A stretch of 62,520 nt of DNA from an uncultured Eubacteriales bacterium. GTDB taxonomy: Bacteria > Bacillota > Clostridia > Christensenellales > Aristaeellaceae. This document shows, piece after piece, positions 26,976 through 34,303 of the stretch (position 1 is the first letter of the stretch; every line of letters begins with the position of its first letter). The position numbers and the translations under genes were made by a program. The notes under the pieces are model-generated. The model had not been told where the DNA came from, ran no database searches, and saw nothing but the letters and a program-made list of their open reading frames with translations. The stretch covers positions 1 through 62,520 of the forward strand of contig CADBKQ010000012.1 in the NCBI GenBank assembly GCA_902795275.1, read 5' to 3'.

Positions 26976-28246
26976 GCGTCCGCCTCCATTTGAATTTTTA
27001 AATTGCCAAGCGCCGTTGCCTCAATGGGCAGGGCGATCACTTGCTTGCCGGTAGCTTCTTCGGTGAGCCGGTTGAGATAGCCATTCTTGGCCCCGCCGCC
27101 CACGATGTACAGCTTCTGATAAGTCTTGCCTGTGTTGCACTCGATTTCCTCAATGGCCTGCTTGTATCCCAGGGCCAGGCTGCGGTAGGCGCAGCGGAAA
27201 TAGCCCATGGCGCACTTGGGCGGGTGGGGCAGCTTCGCGTCGAAAGCCGCCTTCATGCTTTCGGGGGCCAGAAAAATGGGGTCGTACACGTCCACGGTGT
27301 GGTCGAAATGCTTTTCCTCCGCCTCGGCGGTGATCTCGTTCCAGGGCTTGTCCGGACACAGTTCGGCCCGAAGCCGGTTCACCAGCCACATGCCCATGAT
27401 GTTTTTCTGGTAGCGGTTGTACTGTACACCGCCCTCGTTGGAGTAATTGGCGGCCTGGCTGGCTTCGTCGGTGAGGGGCTTCGGGGTTTTCACGCCCAGC
27501 AGGCTCCAGGTGCCGCTGGAAATATACAGTTCGCTGCCCTCCATGGGAATGCCCTCCACCGCGCTGCCGGTGTCGTGGGTGGCGCAGAGCACGACCTTGA
27601 TGCCCTTATATGTCCCGATCACCGTTCCGGGCTGCTGCAGGGGCTTGAAGAACCGTTTGGGCAGGCCCAGGGCCTCAATGATTTCTTCATCGTATTCCCC
27701 GGTTTGGGCGCTGACCATGCCGGTGGTGGTGGCGTTGGTGTACTCGTGGGATTTCACGCAGCAGAGCTTATACATTAAATACTCCGGAATCATCAGGAAC
27801 CCGCAGGCATTGTCCAGCCGCCCGGCCAGCTTGTCGGCGTACAATTGGTAAATGGTGTTGAAGGGCTGGAACTGGATGCCTGTTCTGCGGTACAATTCCG
27901 CAAAGGGTATTTTTTCATGCACCCTGGGAATCACTTCTTCCGTCCTGCCGTCGCGGTAAGCGTAGCAAGGCCGCACTTCCTCGCTGCCGTTCATCAGCAC
28001 ATAGTCCACCGCCCAGGTGTCGATGGACAGGCTTTCAATCTGCGGAAACTCCTTCAGCGCTTCGTCGATGCCGTTTTTCACATACGAAAACAAGGCATCG
28101 ATATTCCATATCAGATGCCCGTTTTCCGTTTCCACGCCGTTGGGGAAACGATATACTTCCTTGGTCTGCAGTTGTCCGTTTTCCCGCCAGCCCACGATAT
28201 GCCGCCCGGAGGAAGCCCCAATGTCAACAGCCAGATAGTACTTCAT
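26972..28246 (-). CDS. rhaB: Rhamnulokinase, short C-terminus
   Basis: 424 residues. FGGY-family kinase that phosphorylates L-rhamnulose. N-terminal phosphate loop AVDIGASSGRHIVG, central STDTWAVDY-like stretch (SIDTWAVDYVL), SSGTWSLLGV, and C-terminal IVGGGAKNGYLNRL. It ends just after EATALGN, roughly 25-30 residues earlier than typical RhaB proteins; the lost part is a peripheral C-terminal helix, so activity is probably kept. First gene of the operon, with its own promoter. Confidence 0.93.
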   Translation of the reverse strand: MKYYLAVDIGASSGRHIVGWRENGQLQTKEVYRFPNGVETENGHLIWNIDALFSYVKNGIDEALKEFPQIESLSIDTWAVDYVLMNGSEEVRPCYAYRDGRTEEVIPRVHEKIPFAELYRRTGIQFQPFNTIYQLYADKLAGRLDNACGFLMIPEYLMYKLCCVKSHEYTNATTTGMVSAQTGEYDEEIIEALGLPKRFFKPLQQPGTVIGTYKGIKVVLCATHDTGSAVEGIPMEGSELYISSGTWSLLGVKTPKPLTDEASQAANYSNEGGVQYNRYQKNIMGMWLVNRLRAELCPDKPWNEITAEAEEKHFDHTVDVYDPIFLAPESMKAAFDAKLPHPPKCAMGYFRCAYRSLALGYKQAIEEIECNTGKTYQKLYIVGGGAKNGYLNRLTEEATGKQVIALPIEATALGNLKIQMEADA

Positions 28247-28256
28247 GTTTTCGCCT

Positions 28257-28341
28257 CATTCTAAAAGGATACTTTTTTCCCTTTCAGTATAGCATTTTTC
28301 CCTGACTTTGGCAATGAGGTTTTTATGCGCTTTTTAGAATG
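28257..28341 (-). promoter_or_regulatory. rhaBAD promoter flanked by a 10-bp inverted repeat
   Basis: Minus strand: -35 TTGCCA (28309-28314), 17-bp spacer, -10 TATACT (28286-28291). CATTCTAAAA (28257-28266, plus strand) is the exact inverse of TTTTAGAATG (28332-28341); the two frame the promoter 65 bp apart. They are candidate operators for an unknown regulator (inference). The only AraC-type gene in the window is 32 kb away. Confidence 0.65.
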
Positions 28342-28356
28342 ATTTTTGATCTGCGA

Positions 28357-29883
28357 TCAGGTGGCCGGGTCGATGATGGACACGTCGATGCGGGGATAGC
28401 TCTTCACGTTGCCGTCGTCGCTGAGCACGGTATAGGTGCCGGCGGCGGTGCCGTAAATCTTTACCTTGCTGTCCACGGCAAAGGCGGGCTTCTCCTGGCA
28501 GATGAGGTAGCAGATGTCCTTATAGGCGCTGCCGGATTTGGTGAGGGCGAAGGTGACCACCCATTCGTTCAGGCTCTGGGTGATGCCGGTGATATAGCCC
28601 TCCTCCCATACGCTCCGGCCCTGGCTTTCCGTTTTCGCCAGATTCGCGTAGGCCATTTTCTTGGCGTTGGCGCGGATCTTGTCGCCCCGTTCGGAGTCGG
28701 AATAGGTGCGGGTGCCGGTGAAGGAGAAGGTGCGCTCGTGCATGCCCTTCTTGCTCACGGTAAGCACGAACTGATAGGTGCCTTCCAGGTGGGTATCCAC
28801 CTTGAACTGGAACTTGGCCCCGCTGACGGTTTTGTTGTACGGCACGGGGCCAGACACGGAAAGCTGGGCTTTTGCGCCCTCCAGGCCGGTGCCGGAGAGG
28901 ATGGTTTCATCGTCCAGCGAATCGCCGGGCGTCACCAGCAGTTCAACCGGCAGCAGGCCCTGCTTGAACGTGACGGAGTACAGGCGCTGGGCGGTAATAG
29001 CCCCTTCCTGCTCCGCGGTCAGGGTGAGGGAGTACACGCCCTGGGAGGGCAGCGTCACCTTCACGGCAAAGTTGCCGCTGTTGTTGGCGGTGTCGGTGAA
29101 GCTCTGGCCGCCGGTGGTGCCCAGGGAGAACAGGGTGGCGGTGACTTTGGCTTTCTTTACGGTAATGCCTTTGATGGTGAAGGTGGCTTCGCTGGTCTCC
29201 GTGGGCGGCGCGCTGGTGAGCGACAGCTTGATGGGCAGGGCGGGCATGGGCAGCACTTCGGTGAATTCCCAGGTTTTCATGATTTTTTCCAGCAGCGCGT
29301 TGTCCGCCTGCTTGGGGCTGCGTCCGCGAATCTGCATGTCCAGTGTGATGGTGTAGCCGTTGCGGATGGTGCGGCGCTGGTAGCCCGCGCAGACCAGTTC
29401 GCCCTCCTGCCGCAGGGTGTATTCCGTTTGCAGGAAGCGCAGGGCATTCTTGCCGTAATTGGCCCACTTGGCGGAGGAATAGGTGTAGCCCAGCAAGCCG
29501 TAGGCGGTGCCGTTGGTGTGGGACACGCGGAACTCCTTGCGCATGGCCTCGTCCTGGTTGTTCAGGTCAAAATAGGTCTGGCCATCCACGTCCCGCAGGG
29601 CGGTGATCACCAGGGTGCGGCCTTCCTCTTCGTCGTAGGCGGTCAGCAGCACGCCTTCCTGGTCAAAGCTGTTGGAAAGCGCGTCGTGATCCAAGCCGTG
29701 CTGTTCCAGCCAGTCCCGCTTCGTGCCCAAGTTGTAGGGCGTCAGCACCTGTTCAAAGTTGTCGGGGATGGTCACGGAAGCGCGCACGTCTCCGAAGGAA
29801 AAGGTTTCAGCCAGGGCCGGCGCAGAAAAAACGAGCGTCAGCAGAAGCGCCCCCAACAGAATGAATAGTTTTTTACGCAGCAT
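28357..29883 (-). CDS. Secreted protein with Ig-like beta domains
   Basis: 508 residues. Signal peptide (LRKKLFILLGALLLTLVFSAPALA). About 25-215 is a mixed domain resembling lipoprotein-like surface domains (VTIPDNFEQVLT, TLVITALRDVDGQTYFDL). About 220-410 contains two Ig-like beta-sandwich repeats (KLSLTSAPPTETSEATFTIKG; VELLVTPGDSL). The C-terminal ~95 residues form a small, possibly OB-like domain. No anchor. Promoter at 29964-29992 and start after GGGAGGCACGCAC. The function is unknown; an extracellular binding role is plausible. Confidence 0.78.
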   Translation of the reverse strand: MLRKKLFILLGALLLTLVFSAPALAETFSFGDVRASVTIPDNFEQVLTPYNLGTKRDWLEQHGLDHDALSNSFDQEGVLLTAYDEEEGRTLVITALRDVDGQTYFDLNNQDEAMRKEFRVSHTNGTAYGLLGYTYSSAKWANYGKNALRFLQTEYTLRQEGELVCAGYQRRTIRNGYTITLDMQIRGRSPKQADNALLEKIMKTWEFTEVLPMPALPIKLSLTSAPPTETSEATFTIKGITVKKAKVTATLFSLGTTGGQSFTDTANNSGNFAVKVTLPSQGVYSLTLTAEQEGAITAQRLYSVTFKQGLLPVELLVTPGDSLDDETILSGTGLEGAKAQLSVSGPVPYNKTVSGAKFQFKVDTHLEGTYQFVLTVSKKGMHERTFSFTGTRTYSDSERGDKIRANAKKMAYANLAKTESQGRSVWEEGYITGITQSLNEWVVTFALTKSGSAYKDICYLICQEKPAFAVDSKVKIYGTAAGTYTVLSDDGNVKSYPRIDVSIIDPAT

Positions 29884-29963
29884 GTGCGTGCCTCCCTTCG
29901 TATCTCAGCCATGGGAAAACATGGCGCTGTGGAAAAAATCAGTGCGTATTGGACAACGATTGT

Positions 29964-29992
29964 ATTTTATCACATTTCTTTGTTTATTTCAA
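29964..29992 (-). promoter_or_regulatory. Promoter of the 28357 secreted-protein gene
   Basis: Minus strand: -35 TTGAAA (29987-29992), 17-bp spacer, -10 TAAAAT (29964-29969). Confidence 0.65.
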
Positions 29993-30033
29993 CTATGCGC
30001 GGTTTCCGCAATTGTAAAGTTTCGGGAATGGAG

Positions 30034-30336
30034 TTACTGCTCCACCAGGGCGGCAAATTCCTTAGCGTCATGGCCTTGCCGGGCACAGCGGGCAAGCATG
30101 GCTTGAATCTCATTGTACCTGTCTTTCAGCTTCCGGGATTCCGCTTCGTAGTCAGCGGACAGGCTGGCAAAGCGCTCGTCGGAGATACGGCCAAACACGT
30201 TGTCCTCATATAGCCTTTTCGCCATCCCATTCCCCGCTCGGAAAACCGTATTGTTTCTCACGCTCATCCACGTTTCTTCGTAGAAAAAACCTGGCGACGA
30301 ATCATTCCGCCGCCAGGAAAAGTGTCTTATTTTCAT
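30034..30336 (-). pseudogene. Serine-recombinase remnant (TnpX/DUF4368 type)
   Basis: Up to 100 codons remain open. Residues 38-70 (MAKRLYEDNVFGRISDERF, then LSADYEAES) match the conserved coiled-coil stretch in the C-terminal part of large serine recombinases with DUF4368-like domains, as in Tn4451-type elements. The resolvase domain, zinc ribbon and the rest of the C-terminus are missing, so it is a decayed fragment. It lies 22 bp beyond the last gene of the glycosyltransferase cluster, at its edge, and suggests that the locus or a neighbour was once mobile. Confidence 0.7.
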
Positions 30337-30357
30337 CTGATCTTGATCCTCTGTTCC

Positions 30358-31296
30358 TCAGATTTGCTGTCCTCTGCGCTTCAGCTCATACGCCGCGCGG
30401 TAGACCAGCAGCTCATTGCAGGCCCAGTTGAAGACCTCCATGTCATCTTCGTTGTTGAAGAGGTTCACAAAGTTGAAGAACATGGGCCAGGTGACTTCCT
30501 TTCCGGCATACTGCCAGAGGGTTCCCGTGAAGATGACGAATTTGGTCTTTTGCAGATACTGTACATATTCCGGCTTTTGCTCCAGGAGGAAGGATTTCAT
30601 GTGATCCAGGGCAAAGCGGACATGGGACAGCTGGCGCTGCAGCTTCTCCATGCTGACATGGGATGTGGAGGTGCTCATGCCTTCCCCGGTGACGTAGTGG
30701 TACAGCGCCTGCTCCAGGACGCCGATGGACCTTGCCTGCGCCAGGAGCACCGTCGAGATGTAATAATCCTCTCCCATGTTGCAATAGCCCGGCTGCAGGA
30801 AGGGCAGCGAGCGCTGAACCAGCTCTCCGGAGATCGCGTGATGCGTGAGTCCGGAGAGGGTCTCCCCGGTCAGCAGCGCTTTCAGCCGATCTTCCGTTTG
30901 GGCGGGAGAAATGACCCGGCCGTTTCCGTCGTCGATCATCTGGAAGGAGAGGACATCTAACGTTTTTTCATTAAGCGTCTTTCGCAGCGTTTCCAGGGCG
31001 CTTTTCTCCAGGTAATCGTCGATATCCACAAACAGGATATACTGTCCGGCAGCGTTTTGCATGCCCGTCCGCCGGGCTTCATACACGGAGCGGTTCCGCT
31101 CATGGGACAGGATGCGGAAGCGGGAATCTCCTTCCGTGAGGACCCGAATCAGGGAAACGGAGCCGTCCGTGGAGCCGTCGTCCACGATCAGCGCCTCAAA
31201 GTCCGGATCAGTCTGGGCCTGCAGGGAGCGGATGCATTTTTCCAGCACCTTTTCCTGGTTGAAAACGGGGGTGATGATCGTAAAATAAGGGGTCAC
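30358..31296 (-). CDS. Family 2 glycosyltransferase
   Basis: 312 residues. GT-A fold: FTIITPVFNQEKVLEKCI, nucleotide-binding VDDGSTDGS near 40, and DxD-type FVDIDDYLE near 92. A second conserved patch, PGYCNMGEDYYIST, recurs in all four stand-alone GT2 proteins of this cluster and probably shapes the acceptor site. The GTG start at 31296 is preceded by AAGGGAG; the frame is open for another 121 codons upstream, but those lie in the GT2-GH3 gene. 23 bp separate it from that gene. Last gene of the cluster. Sugar donor and acceptor unknown. Confidence 0.9.
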   Translation of the reverse strand: MTPYFTIITPVFNQEKVLEKCIRSLQAQTDPDFEALIVDDGSTDGSVSLIRVLTEGDSRFRILSHERNRSVYEARRTGMQNAAGQYILFVDIDDYLEKSALETLRKTLNEKTLDVLSFQMIDDGNGRVISPAQTEDRLKALLTGETLSGLTHHAISGELVQRSLPFLQPGYCNMGEDYYISTVLLAQARSIGVLEQALYHYVTGEGMSTSTSHVSMEKLQRQLSHVRFALDHMKSFLLEQKPEYVQYLQKTKFVIFTGTLWQYAGKEVTWPMFFNFVNLFNNEDDMEVFNWACNELLVYRAAYELKRRGQQI

Positions 31297-31319
31297 GGGT
31301 TCAGCTCCCTTCTGTTGTT

Positions 31320-33914
31320 TCACTGCCGGAAATGCCGGATCACAGCGGGATCGTCCGTCATATGGACGGGGGCGATCGCGTCCTTCAAAACGCCGCGGCT
31401 GAACTGCTGAAGCTCCTGATACAGCAGATGGGTTTCCGGTTCGCACGGGAAGACGTTCAGCGCGCCTTCCGGGAAAGCGGGACGAATCCGGCGCAGGGCT
31501 TTCTCCGCCGCATTTGCCAGCTTCCTGAGGACAGCGGCATCGTTCATCCGGTTCATAGCTTCGGCGGTATAAGGCTCCAGCGCCAGGGCAAACCGTCCCT
31601 TCTCCGCCCCTGGCATGAACGTGAAATCCGCCAGAGATTCGCCAAGGGATTGCTCGCATGCGCGAACCGCCTCCACCACATCCTCCTCCCGGACGCCGTG
31701 GAAAGATGCCAAGTCATAGTCCGCGGGGCAGCAGGGGCTGACCCGCAGGCGCTGCTCATCCGCTTCCTCGCACCGAAGCGTCATACCCGTGCGGTAGCGG
31801 CACAGGCCGGCCATGTTGGATACCAGCGTTTCGTATTCCTCGCCCTGCCTCAGGGCGTTTACCAGCAGCGTTTCCTTTTCCGGGTTCCAGCCCGCGGGGA
31901 CAAACTCGAAGAACGCGTTGTCCGCGTCCAGCAGGCATCCGCCTTCCTCCGCCGGGCGGCCATAGAACGCCGCCTCGTCCTGCAGGGGCAGGTCGATCAG
32001 GGGGATGTCCCCCAGGGCGGGAAGAACAGCCTTGCGGTAGAAAGCATAGCTGCCGGAGATGTTCGCGAAGACCCGTTTGAGCTTTGGCCAGATCTGGGAG
32101 AGTGTGGGTTTCCCGTCGGCCTGCTCAAAGATTTTTCGCAGCTGTTCGGCCCGCTCCGGATGGGGAAAGAGCCGGGCGGAAAGCTTTTCGAGGATTTCCT
32201 TTGGAATATCGGTGATGGCGGAGATCCGCCCGAGACGGATATCTTCGCAGAGCGCGCTCCAGCCGAGATACAGCCGCCGGAGGTCGCCAAAGAGAATCCA
32301 GGCGTTGGGCGCGTAGATGGTTTCCACATCCGGGTCTGCCAGGGCAAAGACCAGGCGCACGGAACTGGAATCATAAATTTTCTCCGGGAAAAGCAGTTCC
32401 GCAGGGGTGGTGAAGCGGGCGGAGGTTCCCGGAGATTTGAGGCCCCGGGCGGTATACTCCGTGAGAATCAGGCCCATCAGGGTGTTCGTGTATTTCACGT
32501 CCATGGTCAGCCGGCTTGGCCGGAAGGGCAGGCTTTCCAGCATCAGAAAGGTGCGGGAGGCGCCCACGGCTTCGCTGAAGGCATCCACATAGGGAGCGAG
32601 GGAACGCGCCGTAAAGGGAATGCGCTTCGGGGCGTTTCCTCCCCGGTAGGCATAGGCATAGGCGGTGATCTCATCGTCCGTGAAGATGCCTTCTTCTCCG
32701 ATTTCGGTGGTGAGCCGAACCATGGGTTCATAGACGCCATCGTCCGTGACGGGGGATTTTTCACAGTATTCCTCGATGGTCAGCATCCGGGACAGGCCAT
32801 AACGCTTTGAAAAATCCGACTTGGCGCTGCGGCGGATGACCTCGTTCAGGGCATCCCGCTGGCGGTCGATGAGGGTGACGGGGAGGGTGTGAACCGCCCG
32901 GTCGATATACGTGCCGGGAACGGCGTCCTCCTGCAGGATGACCTTCCATGGCAGCGTGTTCTGCCGGACGTCCCGTCCGCCGTAATAGATCTTCGAGGGC
33001 GCCACCGGCTTCAGATCCTGGATGTAAGGCCGAAGGATCTCCCGAGTCTCCGCCCGCTGCCCTTCGGACAGGTCGGGGCACATCTTCATCCAGATGACCA
33101 CCATGAGCAGCAGATTGCCGATGGTTTCGTTCATGTACAGGCCGTAGCTGATTCCCTTGTCGAAGAGCTTTTTGAACCCGTGGACATAATCCATCAAAAG
33201 TTCGGGGGTGACCCTGGTGGTCTGGACAAGGGATTCGCTGTTGACAAAATAGATATAGCCGATCAGCTGCGGGGCCAGCACGATCCGCCGGGCCTTGCCA
33301 TACACCCCGAAGACAAAATCGTAGTCCTCGGCGAACTTCACCGTGTCGTCAAAGAAGAGATCGTTTTCCAGGAGGAAGCTTCGGCGGTAGAGCTTGGAGG
33401 TGCACATGGCCCAGGTGCTCACAAAGAGCTTTGTGCCGTCCCATGTGTCCCGGCTGACCACGATGGTTTCCCGGGTCTGGTCCCAAAGCACCAGCTCGTT
33501 CAGAATCAGCCCGCCTTCCTTTTCCAGCTCCACCTTGCGGCGGAAATGGCACACATCCGCGTCCGTTTCCCGGATGTAGCGCAGGGCTTTTTCCAGGCAG
33601 GCGGGGGTATACCCGTCGTCCGCGTCCAGGAAACCGATAAACTCGCCTCTCGCCATCCGCAGGCCGTGGTTGCGGGGGCTGGAGGGGGAATGGGCCTCAT
33701 TGTCAAGGGGGACGATCAGCACGTTCGGATGGCCGTCCAGCTTTTCATGCACATAGGCTGCGCAGTCCTCCCGGCAATTGTGCAGGACGACGATCCACTC
33801 CACGCGGTCGAAGCCCAGCGTCTGGGAGAACATGGATTCCACCACATGGTCGAACATGCGAGGGTTTGTGTTGTGAACCGGAATCACAACGGAAACATCG
33901 TATGCGTCGTTCAT
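31320..33914 (-). CDS. GT2-GH3 fusion protein (copy a)
   Basis: 864 residues. Residues 1-~330 are a family 2 glycosyltransferase (VSVVIPVHNTNPRMFDHV; DxD-type GFLDADDGY), but the usual DDGS nucleotide-binding motif is replaced by LHNCREDC. Residues ~390-864 resemble GH3-type acyl-amido synthetases: DFSKRYGL entry helix, KRIPFT, FFEFVP, MAGLCRYRTG, and a C-terminal helical lid. The Ser/Thr-rich ATP loop (TSGTTG in relatives) is absent (AYAYRGGNAPKRIP), and the ribose-binding Asp after GLYRYR is Met. The start follows GGGAGGAATTCCG. Paralogue of the 47654 gene. Confidence 0.82.
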   Translation of the reverse strand: MNDAYDVSVVIPVHNTNPRMFDHVVESMFSQTLGFDRVEWIVVLHNCREDCAAYVHEKLDGHPNVLIVPLDNEAHSPSSPRNHGLRMARGEFIGFLDADDGYTPACLEKALRYIRETDADVCHFRRKVELEKEGGLILNELVLWDQTRETIVVSRDTWDGTKLFVSTWAMCTSKLYRRSFLLENDLFFDDTVKFAEDYDFVFGVYGKARRIVLAPQLIGYIYFVNSESLVQTTRVTPELLMDYVHGFKKLFDKGISYGLYMNETIGNLLLMVVIWMKMCPDLSEGQRAETREILRPYIQDLKPVAPSKIYYGGRDVRQNTLPWKVILQEDAVPGTYIDRAVHTLPVTLIDRQRDALNEVIRRSAKSDFSKRYGLSRMLTIEEYCEKSPVTDDGVYEPMVRLTTEIGEEGIFTDDEITAYAYAYRGGNAPKRIPFTARSLAPYVDAFSEAVGASRTFLMLESLPFRPSRLTMDVKYTNTLMGLILTEYTARGLKSPGTSARFTTPAELLFPEKIYDSSSVRLVFALADPDVETIYAPNAWILFGDLRRLYLGWSALCEDIRLGRISAITDIPKEILEKLSARLFPHPERAEQLRKIFEQADGKPTLSQIWPKLKRVFANISGSYAFYRKAVLPALGDIPLIDLPLQDEAAFYGRPAEEGGCLLDADNAFFEFVPAGWNPEKETLLVNALRQGEEYETLVSNMAGLCRYRTGMTLRCEEADEQRLRVSPCCPADYDLASFHGVREEDVVEAVRACEQSLGESLADFTFMPGAEKGRFALALEPYTAEAMNRMNDAAVLRKLANAAEKALRRIRPAFPEGALNVFPCEPETHLLYQELQQFSRGVLKDAIAPVHMTDDPAVIRHFRQ

Positions 33915-33946
33915 CGGAATTCCTCCCTGCACGGTAATTGTTTCCT

Positions 33947-34232
33947 GCTCTCCCCCTGACAGGGGAGAGCTCAGCGTGTCGACAAAGTCGACACGCTGCC
34001 ATCGAAAGCCTGCTAAAGCAGTCTTTCGATGGAGCATCAATTTCCTGTAAAATGGCATTTCCTACGGAAACGCTCATTTTACGGCCGGAAATTGATATAG
34101 GAAGCGGACAAGGTTCGCTCCTCGGCGACGTACACGCCGCCGCCTGCGGATTCAAAATCGAAGGGCTGCGGCCCTTCGATGCATCCCGGGGTCTTTGTCG
34201 ACAGTCTCTGCTCTCGCTCTGACAGGGGAGAG
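33947..34232. repeat. Composite multi-hairpin intergenic element
   Basis: Five consecutive stems in 235 bp: 33947-33970 (GCTCTCCCC/GGGGAGAGC), 33972-33998 (CAGCGTGTCGAC/GTCGACACGCTG, 3-nt loop), 33999-34032 (CCATCGAAAG/CTTTCGATGG with an inner CTGC/GCAG), 34036-34096 (ATCAATTTCC/GGAAATTGAT enclosing GTAAAATG/CATTTTAC enclosing TTTCC/GGAAA), and 34157-34180 (ATCGAAGGGC/GCCCTTCGAT). CTGACAGGGGAGAG occurs at both ends in direct orientation (33956-33969 and 34219-34232). No reading frame runs through it. It fills the 389-bp gap inside the cluster between the A-T-C gene and the GT2-GH3 gene. Confidence 0.85.
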
Positions 34233-34303
34233 GTTTCATCTGCATTTTTATCAATCAACGCAGCGTATTTGGCAGAAGTTCAGGCCGCCCGCCGCCGCGG
34301 CGC

